DNA from: Actinomadura nitritigenes
GTDB taxonomy: Bacteria > Actinomycetota > Actinomycetes > Streptosporangiales > Streptosporangiaceae
Assembly (NCBI RefSeq): GCF_017573545.1
Contig: NZ_JAGEOK010000014.1
Coordinates: 186,001 to 250,000, forward strand
Direction of reading: 5' to 3'
DNA: 64,000 nucleotides
Shown in pieces: positions 51,277-59,381 of the stretch. Under the pieces are notes generated by a model. The model was not told where the DNA came from, did not search any database, and saw nothing but the letters and a program-made list of their open reading frames with translations. How positions within the stretch are numbered: position 1 is the first letter of the stretch; each line of letters begins with the position of its first letter. The position numbers and the translations under genes were made by a program.

Positions 51277-51738
51277 CTACTCGCTGTTGCGGATCCAGAT
51301 GTATCGCGAGCAGCCTTTTCCGGTGGCGCACGCGGACAAGCGGATCCCGCTTCCCTTGCCGCCGTAGGCGTTTACGGACTGGTCTTCGTAGAGGTTGCGA
51401 ATCCAGGGCCCCCTCCACCTCTGAGGAAAGGGGTTAGCAAGGTGGCCTTTTCGGTAGTACTTCCACGATCCGGAGCGGGTCCGCAGATAGTTGCTCCAGT
51501 TCAGCGCCGCCACGTCGCCGTCCCGATAGCTCCCGTTGTACAGCGTGAATTTGTCTCCATGCTTCTGGAAACACGCTGTCGCGAAACTGGACGACACGCA
51601 CTCCGTGCCGGCAGCGGCGGTCGCGCTGTGCGCCTGATGGTTGACCGCCGCCTGCGAGGGCGCTAGCGGGATCATCAGGGCCGCTCCTGCGACTACCGTG
51701 CTTGCCGCCGCTACAGCGATCCGGTGACCTGCGTGCAT
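51277..51738 (-). CDS. Small secreted protein, unknown function
   Basis: 153 residues. Signal peptide (RIAVAAASTVVAGAALMIPLAPSQA) and a mature domain of about 115 residues with two to four cysteines (TECVSSSFATACFQKHGDK, SACATGKGCSRY) and aromatic WSNYLRT. GGGAAGGTGG precedes the ATG. Likely an extracellular disulfide-stabilised protein; no function assigned. It starts 32 bp beyond the IS5 right end. Confidence 0.75.
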   Translation of the reverse strand: MHAGHRIAVAAASTVVAGAALMIPLAPSQAAVNHQAHSATAAAGTECVSSSFATACFQKHGDKFTLYNGSYRDGDVAALNWSNYLRTRSGSWKYYRKGHLANPFPQRWRGPWIRNLYEDQSVNAYGGKGSGIRLSACATGKGCSRYIWIRNSE

Positions 51739-52102
51739 GATTTGCCCACCTTCCCGTGGCGAGTGAGGCGACTCCACTGGAAGTCTGAGCGTAATCAGAT
51801 GGTGGCGCTAGGTAGTCAGAGGAGGTGAGGCCCAGAGGTAAGGAGGAAGACCCTTCCAGGGCAGGGGCGGAGTGCTCACGGGGGATCTATCGATGAGGTG
51901 GCCGAGAGCGAGCCGCCCCCTGCTGGCACTGGCCGACACCGCGCTGGGAGCAGATAGGCGGTCAGATGGCCCGCCTGCTATGACAGCGGCCAGAGCGAAT
52001 TCCCCGCGTACGGCCAGTCAATTGAGCACTCTCCGTGAGCTCCTGTGGTCCGCGTCGGTCTCGGCGATCTCCGCGGAGGGATCTCTCGTGATCGTGGCGG
52101 AC
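51739..52102. other. Stretch without recognisable gene
   Basis: 364 bp between two minus-strand genes. No reading frame with a convincing start or homology cue; short frames on both strands look like shadows. Moderately lower GC than neighbours. Probably decayed sequence or promoter DNA for the small secreted protein. Confidence 0.5.
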
Positions 52103-52549
52103 TCACGTGCTCCGCTTCCAGCGGACCCAGGCGTCGATTCCCTCGGCCTGGTAGCGCGCACCTGTGCCGGGACACCATTCGGCGACGAACTCCCGCGCGT
52201 CAGCCGGCACCTGCCGGTGTGGCGTGAGTAGCAGCTCCAGTTCGTCATACCGCGCGTCGACCCCTCCGCCTCCTGGATGGGGCCCGGCCTTGCCGGTCTC
52301 ATGGCGGCGACTCCACCTGACGTAGATCATCCATTGCTCTGTCTCCATGGCCACGGCGTCATCGCTCGCGGGCCACACGGAGTACTGAGCTCCTTCGACT
52401 TCGTCGACGTAGTTGAGGCACTGGAAGTAGTGCACCTGCCCGTCGATCTCAGCAAGGCCCCTGCGTAGGCCGTCGTACCAGTCGAGTTCGACCAGGACGC
52501 GCCCAAAGCCTTCAGCGATCAGCCGTTCTTCGTCCCCGGTCTCAGCCAC
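52103..52549 (-). CDS. Hypothetical protein
   Basis: 148 residues. Acidic N-terminus (AETGDEERLIAEGFGRVLVELDWYDGLRRGL) and aromatic-rich body (FQCLNYVDEVEGAQYSVW, WMIYVRWSRRH). No signal, membrane segment or known motif. GTG start (VAETGDEE); GGAGG is 15 bases upstream, not ideal. Possibly one of the small actinomycete immunity- or regulatory-type proteins, but no evidence supports that. Confidence 0.55.
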   Translation of the reverse strand: MAETGDEERLIAEGFGRVLVELDWYDGLRRGLAEIDGQVHYFQCLNYVDEVEGAQYSVWPASDDAVAMETEQWMIYVRWSRRHETGKAGPHPGGGGVDARYDELELLLTPHRQVPADAREFVAEWCPGTGARYQAEGIDAWVRWKRST

Positions 52550-52601
52550 ATCGACAGACTAGCGACCTCCACAAGCTCCAAGATGCTACACAGAGCGATA
52601 T

Positions 52602-52658
52602 TGGCGGCCAGATAGATCCCCACTAAGTGGCCGCCAGTGGGGAATCCCAACTGGCCGC
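52602..52658. repeat. Cluster of repeated TGGCGGCCA/TGGCCGCCA motifs
   Basis: TGGCGGCCA at 52602-52610, TGGCCGCCA at 52628-52636 and TGGCCGC at 52652-52658, with CCCCACT (52618-52624) complementary to AGTGGGG (52636-52642). Multiple short direct and inverted repeats resemble the multi-repeat ends of IS21-type elements. No transposase remains nearby. Confidence 0.5.
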
Positions 52659-52748
52659 TAACACTCCTACACTCCATCTTCGTCGCCCCGAATCCCCCAC
52701 CGCGCCACTGAAGGCCCACGCGGAATCCGACACCGAGGTGAAGAGACC

Positions 52749-52973
52749 ATGGCCAAGCAGCGAGTCTCCGAACGCCCGCTCGCGTTGCGCGTCTTCCTCT
52801 ACTTCATCGGCGGCGTCCTCTTCGGCCTGCTCGCGCACGTGATGAAGCCGGACGTTTCCTGGATCGCAGCGGCCCTCCTCGGCCTGGCCTTTGCAGTCCT
52901 CTACGGCTTGATCTTCGACACCTGGTACAGGCGAAGGATCTTCCAGCAGGACCTGGAAGACGAGAAGGGATGA
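52749..52973 (+). CDS. Small membrane protein
   Basis: 74 residues. Two hydrophobic segments (about 14-30 and 37-55) flanked by basic residues suggest two transmembrane helices with both ends inside. GAGGTGAAGAGACC precedes the ATG. Unknown function. It converges with the larger membrane protein gene at 53093, across a tandem repeat and hairpin. Confidence 0.7.
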   Translation: MAKQRVSERPLALRVFLYFIGGVLFGLLAHVMKPDVSWIAAALLGLAFAVLYGLIFDTWYRRRIFQQDLEDEKG

Positions 52974-53048
52974 ACCCGCCCGACGATGCCCGGTCTCATC
53001 AGCAGAGGCGTTAGCGGTCTCGGTGTGCCCGGCGTTGTCTGAGCCGAC

Positions 53049-53124
53049 GTTCACGGCGCTATCTGTTCACGGCGCTATCTGTTCACGGCGCCTCAGCACG
53101 GTGAGAGCGGCGCCGTGAACAGAT
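53049..53124. repeat. 16-bp tandem repeats and hairpin between convergent genes
   Basis: GTTCACGGCGCTATCT occurs at 53049-53064 and 53065-53080, with a partial third copy from 53081. ATCTGTTCACGGCGCC (53077-53092) pairs with 53109-53124 for a 16-bp stem. Likely a terminator for one or both convergent genes, partly overlapping the end of the gene at 53093. Confidence 0.7.
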
Positions 53125-53977
53125 GCACGGCGAAGGTCAGCAGCAGCGGACCGCCGACCAATAGGAGGCGGCCCACGATGCCGGCCACGGGCACCAGACG
53201 CCTCCGGTAGGGCCCGCTGGGCCAGACCACGCGGTCCGTGCCGGCGACGTGGAACGTGATGAAGCGCTCGTCCGGGCGGTGCCGGATCTGGAGCGCGTCC
53301 AACGATGTCAGGGCGGTGACGAATTGGTCGTCCAGGAGCGGTACGTACACCGTGCGCGCCCTCATGTCGACCCTCACGCCCTTGCGGCGGCCGAGTTGGT
53401 AGAGCGCGACGACCTGGCCGGCGGTCGAGCGCGACCGCGCCGTCCGCAAGATGGCGAGCCAGTGCCGGCGCCGGTGGACGAGGTAACCGATGATCGCGGC
53501 GGCGGGCAGGACGAACAGGAAAACGACCATCCCGGACACGTCGTCCTGCCCGTCCTGATCGCTCTCCCACATCCAGCAGGTGGGCGCGGAGTACTCCAGC
53601 ACGCGGACCTTCTCGCCGGGACGATAATCGTCGGCCGCGTCGGGGAGCCCGTAACGCTCGGCCCCATCCGCGTCGGTCCAGTGGAGCACCGGCAGGTCAC
53701 TGCCCGGGTCGGGCGGCTCCACGGCCGCGGTGTACGCCGGCGCGGCGGCCAGCCGGACCGTGTCGACCATGGCGTCCAGGTTCCACCGCAGGTACACCGC
53801 CCAACTCAGCAGGAACAGGCAGAGCATCAGGATCGTATGCCGGCGGTACCGGGCGCGGGCCATGGGCGGGCTCAGGCCGACCGCCGTGGGCGGGAGGAGC
53901 GATGTCCCCGTGCTCGCTCCCCCGGCCGATGGGGCACCCTTCTGCGGTCCGCGCCGCTTCCACGCTCGCCTCAGCAT
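53093..53977 (-). CDS. Membrane protein, unknown function
   Basis: 294 residues. Transmembrane segments near 47-62, 147-167 and 265-287, with a soluble extracytoplasmic part between the first two (about 65-145) containing a WYxD-type acidic stretch. DUF3592-like proteins have this layout. Function unknown. ATG at 53977 has only a poor GGGGGT upstream; a later ATG (MARARYRRHT) is possible. The end overlaps the hairpin repeat at 53109-53124. Confidence 0.7.
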   Translation of the reverse strand: MLRRAWKRRGPQKGAPSAGGASTGTSLLPPTAVGLSPPMARARYRRHTILMLCLFLLSWAVYLRWNLDAMVDTVRLAAAPAYTAAVEPPDPGSDLPVLHWTDADGAERYGLPDAADDYRPGEKVRVLEYSAPTCWMWESDQDGQDDVSGMVVFLFVLPAAAIIGYLVHRRRHWLAILRTARSRSTAGQVVALYQLGRRKGVRVDMRARTVYVPLLDDQFVTALTSLDALQIRHRPDERFITFHVAGTDRVVWPSGPYRRRLVPVAGIVGRLLLVGGPLLLTFAVHLFTAPLSPC

Positions 53978-54378
53978 GTCGAGACCCCCGTTCTCCGCGG
54001 TGCGGCAATGATTAGACGCGTCGCGCCGAATCGGGGATTACTCGGACGGTTCACGGGCGCGCGACGGCCACTCGGCGCCGCCTGCTCCGCATCCAAGAAG
54101 TTCCGTCGCGGCGGTCTCCGGTTCGGCAACCTGCATCTGATGACCCGCCGCTGCATCGCGCGGGCTGCACGGCGGCCGTCCTTCAGAGACCTTGCTCATA
54201 TCCGCCGTCGACAGAGCCTGCCAGGTCGAGTGACCACCCAGACCGGCCCGTGGCACAGGCTCGAGGGCGGCTGAGGTCAATCTCAACCCAAGGTTCGGCC
54301 GCGCCCTGCGCCTGCATCCGCTCCACGGGTAGGCGTATCAGGCAGGCCTGCACGCGAGGGGGATGCGAGGGGCGAGAG
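53978..54378. other. Stretch without recognisable gene
   Basis: About 400 bp. No homology cue or good ribosome binding site with a long frame. The divergent genes on either side would have their promoters here. Nothing else stands out. Confidence 0.5.
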
Positions 54379-54608
54379 GTGCACATCCGGCGTCCCGTCG
54401 TGCCCATGGCGGCGGCGAGTTCCGACGTCATCCCCGACGAGCGGTCCTGCCCGGGCGGCTGCCGATACGAGCCCAAGTGGGACGGGTTCCGCGCGGTCGC
54501 GCGCGTTGACGAGCACGCCGGCGTGCATCTTTGGTCACGTCGGCAGCGGCGCCTCAACACCGCTTTCCCCGAGATCGTGATGGCGGTGTTCGACATGCTG
54601 CCACGGGG
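54379..54608 (+). pseudogene. N-terminal fragment of ATP-dependent DNA ligase
   Basis: GTG start with GAGGGG upstream. PVVPMAAASSDVIPDE then CRYEPKWDGFRAVARVDE contains the ligase motif I lysine (EPKWDG), and SRRQRRLNTAFPEIV continues the adenylation domain as in LigC/LigD. Homology stops at LPRGT, where the dispersed repeat (ACTGACGAAACTC) begins, and a stop follows. About 75 residues of roughly 300 survive. Truncated by recombination at or within the repeat. Confidence 0.8.
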
Positions 54609-54609
54609 C

Positions 54610-54685
54610 ACTGACGAAACTCCCTGACCAGGAGCGGGGCGGTGTCCCGGCCACCCCGGATTCCACAAGCAAGATCATCTTCCAC
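54610..54685 (+). repeat. Second dispersed repeat, copy 2
   Basis: Similar to 50217-50295 (ACTGACGAAACTC...GATTCCAC...AAGATCATCT). It begins at the point where the DNA ligase fragment breaks off. Confidence 0.7.
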
Positions 54686-54927
54686 CTGGACCGGCGGAGG
54701 ATCCAAGGCGCCAGTCATCGCAGCTCAGAGCTGGGTGGAAGCCGATGCCACCTTGCGCCGACGGTGCCTGGGCCCACGCGGCGGCGTGGCGGCCTTTTCA
54801 GTCAGGGGCGCCCATCGGTGCCCGCACTGTCGAGCCAGCCCGCCCGCTCGGCGCAGCGACGGTGGGGGTCCCGGTAGTCCTGGCGAAGGATCCGTCGGAT
54901 ACGGCTCTGGCCTGCGGTGTGAGCAGA
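54686..54927. other. Stretch without recognisable gene
   Basis: About 240 bp between the repeat and the sensor kinase stop. No convincing coding sequence. Short frames on both strands lack ribosome binding sites and homology cues. Confidence 0.5.
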
Positions 54928-56445
54928 TCACAGAGCGTTGCTTGATGCGGGAGGATCACCCCGCTCCTTCGAAGGCGCGCCTGCGTCGGCGAGCGGCAAG
55001 GTGATGCGGAACGTTGCCCCCGCCCCGGGCGAGGTGTGGACGCTGGCCGTGCCTTTGTGGGCGGCGGCCAGCGAGGCGACGATGGCGAGTCCGAGTCCGG
55101 AGCCACCAGTACGGCGGGTTCGTGAGGTGTCAGTGCGGTAGAAGCGTTCGAAGACGCGCTCCGCCTGTTCAGGGGTGAGGCCGGGGCCTTGGTCGGCGAC
55201 GTCCAGTACCAGGGCGGCTGTGTCGTCGAGGCGGCCCTGGCTGAGTTCGACCGATATCGGGGTGCCCGGTGGGGTGTGGGCTAGGGCGTTGCTGGTCAGA
55301 TTGGACAGTGCCTGGCGCAGTCGGAGCTCGTCGCCGGTGACGATGTAGTCGGCGCGGTCGTCCGCCGTGAGATGGATGTCACGATCGGGGGCGAGGAGGC
55401 GGGCATCGCGTACCGTGTCGACGGCCAGGGCGAGCACATCGACCGGCCGCCGCTCCAGGGGACGCTGCTGGTCGAGCCGGGCGAGCAGCAGGAGGTCCTC
55501 CACCAGCGTGCTCATCCGGGTGGCTTCGCTTCCTATGGTGGACAGGATCCGCTCCAGGCCGGCGTGGTCCTGGGGAGGGCCGCGGTGGGCGTATTCCGCC
55601 CAGGAGATGATGACCGACAGCGGTGTACGCAGATCGTGTCCGGCGTCGGCGACGAATCTGCGCATCCGTTCCTCCGATTGCCGGGCCGTCGACTCCGACT
55701 GGGCACGCGCTTGGAATGCCCCTTCGATCTGGGCGAGCATGCCGTTGAGTGCGCGGCCGAGCCGGCCCAGCTCGGTCCGCGGTGGATGTTCCGGTACCCG
55801 CTGGGACAGGTTTCCCGCGGCGATGGCCGCCGCGGTCCTTTCGATCTTGGCGAGCGGCCGCAGGCTCGTCCGAACGATCATGACGCTGGCCACGGCCAGG
55901 AGGACTAGGCCGAGCACGCCCACTGCCAGGTCGATGGTGACGAGCTTGGAGATCGTGGCGTCAAGTTCGCCCAGGGCGGTCGCGATCGCGACCCACCCCG
56001 ATGTGCCCGCCAGTGGCTGCACCAGGACCCGCCATCCGCCCTCGCCTGCGCTCGACGCCACGGTCACCGGATGACCCGCGTGCCGGCCGAGCCAGGCGGC
56101 GTCCTCAGGAATCTCGGGACCTCCCCTCGGCTCCGGCCCGGGGTGGGTGCTCTTCACCCGCTTACCGTCGGCGTCATGCCGCTGGATCCGGTAGACGCCG
56201 TACTGGCCCACCGCCGGTGCGGTGTAGGTGTTCGGGGCCGGCGCTTCTTCCTGCGGGCCTTCCGGTACCTGGGGGTAGGCCTTGGCCAGCGAGCTGAGCT
56301 GGGAGTCGATCCGGTCGAGGAGCTGTCCGTGCAGGACCGTCACTCCGGCCGCGCCGATGGCGGTGAGCGTCACCGTGACGAGGAGCAGGATGGCGGCGGC
56401 GAGCCTGACCCACAGGGGCAGCCGCGCGAGAGCGGGCAGATTCAC
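54928..56445 (-). CDS. Sensor histidine kinase with HAMP domain
   Basis: 505 residues. Transmembrane helix near 13-38, an extracytoplasmic sensor domain to about 165, a second helix (170-193), HAMP (about 194-245) and HisKA with phosphoacceptor His270 (ADAGHDLRTPLS; AGHDLRTP instead of ASHELRTP). HATPase motifs follow (NLTSNALAHTPPG, ADQGPGL, GGSGLGLAI). Start overlaps the response regulator stop (ATGA). Partner of the OmpR-type regulator; divergent from the lipoprotein/exporter operon that it may control. Confidence 0.94.
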   Translation of the reverse strand: MNLPALARLPLWVRLAAAILLLVTVTLTAIGAAGVTVLHGQLLDRIDSQLSSLAKAYPQVPEGPQEEAPAPNTYTAPAVGQYGVYRIQRHDADGKRVKSTHPGPEPRGGPEIPEDAAWLGRHAGHPVTVASSAGEGGWRVLVQPLAGTSGWVAIATALGELDATISKLVTIDLAVGVLGLVLLAVASVMIVRTSLRPLAKIERTAAAIAAGNLSQRVPEHPPRTELGRLGRALNGMLAQIEGAFQARAQSESTARQSEERMRRFVADAGHDLRTPLSVIISWAEYAHRGPPQDHAGLERILSTIGSEATRMSTLVEDLLLLARLDQQRPLERRPVDVLALAVDTVRDARLLAPDRDIHLTADDRADYIVTGDELRLRQALSNLTSNALAHTPPGTPISVELSQGRLDDTAALVLDVADQGPGLTPEQAERVFERFYRTDTSRTRRTGGSGLGLAIVASLAAAHKGTASVHTSPGAGATFRITLPLADAGAPSKERGDPPASSNAL

Positions 56446-57161
56446 GACGGCGGCCGCAGCACGTAGCCGACCCCGCGAAGGTTGTGGATCAGCGGGGCCT
56501 GTGGTCTGCCGAGCTTGCGGCGCAACGCGTAGATGTAGGTCTCCACGATGCCGCTGTCACCACGGAAGTCGTAGTTCCAGACGTGATCGAGGATCTGTGT
56601 CTTGGACAGGACCCGGCCGGGGTTCTCCATGAGGTAGCGCAGCAGCTTGAACTCGGTGGGCGACAGGGCGATCCGCTCGCCGGACCGCCACACCTCGTAC
56701 GTCTCCTGATCGAGTTCGAGATCGGCGAAGGCCAGCCGAGCGGACGGTGTGCCGCCGTGGCCCTGATGGCGGCGCAGCACGACGTTGATACGGGCGATCA
56801 CCTCGTCGAGGCTGAACGGTTTGGTGATGTAGTCGTCGCCGCCGATGGTCAGACCGCGGACCTTGTCCTCGGTGGCGTCCCGGGCGGTGAGGAAGAGGAC
56901 GGGCGCGGGCACGCTCGTTCGCAACCGGCGCAGGACCTCGAAACCGTCCAGGTCGGGCAGCATCACGTCGAGGACGACGGCGTCGGGGCGATGGCGGCGG
57001 GCCTCCGTCAGTGCCTCCTGCCCGGTTGACGCGGTGACCGTGTCGAACCCCGCATAGCGCAGGCTCCCGGCCAGCACCTCCAGGAGATTCGGCTCGTCCT
57101 CGACCACCAGCAGCCGCTTCTTCGGCCCTGACCGGTGTTCGTTGCTCGCCTCGTTCATCAT
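56442..57161 (-). CDS. OmpR-family response regulator
   Basis: 239 residues. Receiver with Asp65 (VVLDVMLPD) and Lys in TKPF, then a winged helix DNA-binding domain (YEVWRSGERIALSPTEFKLLRYLMENPG). Two adjacent ATG codons (57161, 57158) follow GAGAGG; either is possible. Tandem 11-bp CCGCTsAGG repeats (57222-57243) upstream of the gene are its likely site. It may control its own operon and the exporter operon to the right. Confidence 0.93.
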   Translation of the reverse strand: MMNEASNEHRSGPKKRLLVVEDEPNLLEVLAGSLRYAGFDTVTASTGQEALTEARRHRPDAVVLDVMLPDLDGFEVLRRLRTSVPAPVLFLTARDATEDKVRGLTIGGDDYITKPFSLDEVIARINVVLRRHQGHGGTPSARLAFADLELDQETYEVWRSGERIALSPTEFKLLRYLMENPGRVLSKTQILDHVWNYDFRGDSGIVETYIYALRRKLGRPQAPLIHNLRGVGYVLRPPS

Positions 57162-57221
57162 GCCTCTCAGTCGGGCCTTGGAGGGGGCCCTGTCCGAATA
57201 CTGGCCAGCCAATATCAGCGT

Positions 57222-57243
57222 CCGCTGAGGGGCCGCTCAGGAA
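57222..57243. promoter_or_regulatory. Tandem 11-bp direct repeats (OmpR-type site)
   Basis: CCGCTGAGGGG (57222-57232) immediately followed by CCGCTCAGGAA (57233-57243). Period and position, about 61 bp before the regulator start, fit OmpR/PhoB-type tandem half-sites. TCAGCG sequences flank it. Confidence 0.65.
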
Positions 57244-57585
57244 ACGATCAGCGTCGGCGGCCGCACATGCGCGATACCTGCCTTGATCATCGCTCAGCGT
57301 CAGTTCCACGATCTGTGCAGGACTTCCGTTCTTGTGGGTCGCGGCAGCGGCAGTCCCAGGTCGAGGGCTACATCCTCCAATGAACCCCCCCCGTTCCGCG
57401 CGCGTCAGCGGCCGTGGAGTCCGGGTGCCGACCGGCCTGGGGCCAAGGAACCTCTCATTTTCGGCTCAAGTCCCGTTGATCCCGTTCCGGCACGCTCGCT
57501 GTCGCAGCGGCTGATCGGCGCGACGGGTGCCGGCGGCGTGGCGAGAGATGGGGTGCCGGGGATGGGACGAACGCTGGATCAGGTG
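57244..57585. other. Intergenic region of divergent operons
   Basis: Promoter DNA between the two-component genes and the lipoprotein/exporter operon. A run of eight C (CCCCCCCC near 57385) is the only striking feature. No recognisable gene; the lipoprotein frame opens earlier but has no ribosome binding site until near 57562. Confidence 0.5.
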
Positions 57586-58158
57586 ATGGACGCGCGGGAC
57601 GGCTCGACCAGAGTCGAGTCGTACAAGCGCCGCAGGCCCGGGGTGTTGTCCCTGGTCCCGCTGCTGCTGTCGGGTGTGCTCCTGACGGCCTGCACGGGCG
57701 GTTCCCCGAAAGCGGCCGATCCGGGTGACGCGACTCCCACCAGCGCGGACGGCCGTGCCCTCGCGTTCGCCAAGTGCATGCGCGAGAACGGCGTGGAGAA
57801 CTTCCCCGACCCGAGCGACGGCAACGCCATCGTCAAGAAGGACTCCGGCATCGACCCGCAGTCGGCGGAGTTCAAGAAGGCGGAGGAGGCGTGCAAGGAC
57901 CTCTCCCCGCAGGGCGAGAAGGGGGCGAAGGACGGCAAGCCGGCCGACCTGGCGAAGGCCCGCGCGTGGGCGAAGTGCGTCCGCGAGCACGGCGTGCCGA
58001 ACTTTCCCGACCCGAAGATCGTCGGCAACGCCGCGCTGGTCGACATGACGGGCGTCCCTGACTACGAAGGCGGGCCGCTGGACAAGGCACTGGAGACCTG
58101 TCAGAAGCAGCGTCCGAGCGGCAACATCACGATGAGGCGGAACGGGCCGGGCCAGTGA
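57586..58158 (+). CDS. Lipoprotein with duplicated KCMRxxGVxxFPDP motif
   Basis: 190 residues. Signal with lipobox LTAC (VPLLLSGVLLTAC). The mature protein has a duplicated unit: FAKCMRENGVENFPDPSDG and WAKCVREHGVPNFPDPKIVG, seen in actinomycete lipoproteins adjacent to HlyD-like adaptors and ABC exporters. Probably part of the exporter complex. ATG at 57586; 57562 possible. The stop overlaps the adaptor's GTG (GTGA). Confidence 0.85.
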   Translation: MDARDGSTRVESYKRRRPGVLSLVPLLLSGVLLTACTGGSPKAADPGDATPTSADGRALAFAKCMRENGVENFPDPSDGNAIVKKDSGIDPQSAEFKKAEEACKDLSPQGEKGAKDGKPADLAKARAWAKCVREHGVPNFPDPKIVGNAALVDMTGVPDYEGGPLDKALETCQKQRPSGNITMRRNGPGQ

Positions 58159-59381
58159 TCCGCCCCGAGAGCGAACAGGGCCCCGCCGCCGCCCGGACGT
58201 CCGGTGGCGCGGATTTCGACGCCCGCGATGCCGAGGGCGTCCCGCCCAAGGCCACCGGGCCGCCGCGGCGTCGCCGGCATCCGGTGCGCGTCTCGCTCAT
58301 CGTCCTGGCCGCGACCGCGCTGACGGCCGCGGGCATCATCGCCGCGACCGGCGCGCTGGGCGGCGACGGCGGGAACGGCCCCGTGGCCGCCCCCTCGGGC
58401 CCGACACGTACCGCGGAGGTGGAGCGGACCACCCTGACCCGCGGCGAGAAGGTGGACGGCACCCTCGGCTACGGCCGTACGAGCCCCGTGCAGGCCGGGA
58501 GCGGCGCAGGCGAGCAGCCGGCCCGGGGCGGCGGCTCCGGCGACGGCGGCGGGATGCTCACCTGGCTGCCCCGCGAGGGTGATGTGATCAAGCGTGGCGA
58601 GACCGTCTACCGCGTGAACGAGGACAGGGTGCCGCTGCTGTACGGCTCCACCCCGTTCTACCGCGTCCTCAACGTCGGCGCCGAGGGCACGGACGTCGGA
58701 GTGCTGGAGAAGAACCTCGCCGCCCTCGGCTACACCGGCTTCACCGTGGACTTGGAGTACACCTCCGGCACCGCCGATGCCGTGCGCGCCTGGCAGAAGG
58801 ACCTGGGCCGCAAGGAGACGGGAAAGGTCGCGCCAGGCGACTGCGTCGTCGCCTCCGGCGCCAGACGCGTCGCCGAGGTCAAGGCCAACCGCGGCACCAC
58901 GGCCTCCGGCGAGATTCTCACCTGGACCGGCACCAAGCGGCTCATCACCGTCGATCTGGAAACGAGGTACGAGGACCTGGTCAAGGAGGGCACCAAGGCC
59001 ACCGTGACGCTCCCCAACGGCACTCAGGCCGAAGCGACCGTCACCCATGTCGGCAACGCCGTCACCGCCAAGCCCACCGGGTCAGGCGGCGACGACACGG
59101 CCACGCTGCCGGTCACGCTGTCGGTGAAGGACCAGAAGAAGCTCGGCCGCTACCAGGCCGCTCCAGTGGAGGTGACCCTGGCCGCCGAAAGCCGCCAGGA
59201 CGTCCTCGCAGTGCCCGTCAACGCCCTGGTCGCCCGTAAGGGCGGCGGCTACGCAGTGCAGGCCGTCACCGCGAGCGGGGTGGAGTATCGCCCGGTGAAG
59301 CTCGGCCTGTTCGCGGACGCCATGGTCGAGATATCGGGCGACGGCATCGTCGAGGGCCTGAAGGTGGGGATCCCGCAGTGA
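58155..59381 (+). CDS. HlyD-like periplasmic adaptor with peptidoglycan-binding domain
   Basis: 408 residues. Cytoplasmic basic N-terminus, transmembrane helix (VSLIVLAATALTAAGIIAA), then an extracytoplasmic part with a peptidoglycan-binding-1 motif (VGVLEKNLAALGYTGF, RAWQKDLG) and barrel-like segments (LITVDLETRYEDLV, DVLAVPVNALVAR). GTG start overlaps the lipoprotein stop; the end overlaps the ABC ATPase start. It likely bridges the MacB-type permease and the cell wall. Confidence 0.9.
   Translation: MIRPESEQGPAAARTSGGADFDARDAEGVPPKATGPPRRRRHPVRVSLIVLAATALTAAGIIAATGALGGDGGNGPVAAPSGPTRTAEVERTTLTRGEKVDGTLGYGRTSPVQAGSGAGEQPARGGGSGDGGGMLTWLPREGDVIKRGETVYRVNEDRVPLLYGSTPFYRVLNVGAEGTDVGVLEKNLAALGYTGFTVDLEYTSGTADAVRAWQKDLGRKETGKVAPGDCVVASGARRVAEVKANRGTTASGEILTWTGTKRLITVDLETRYEDLVKEGTKATVTLPNGTQAEATVTHVGNAVTAKPTGSGGDDTATLPVTLSVKDQKKLGRYQAAPVEVTLAAESRQDVLAVPVNALVARKGGGYAVQAVTASGVEYRPVKLGLFADAMVEISGDGIVEGLKVGIPQ

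Noticed and set aside
52602..52642. H-type RNA pseudoknot
   Set aside because: Stems occur in pseudoknot order, but no bases remain to cross the 9-bp stem, so the two hairpins are alternatives rather than a pseudoknot.
53049..53092. CRISPR array
   Set aside because: Repeats are directly adjacent without spacers; no cas genes.
54642..55004. Plus-strand frame after the ligase fragment
   Set aside because: No ribosome binding site or recognisable composition; overlaps the kinase 3' end.
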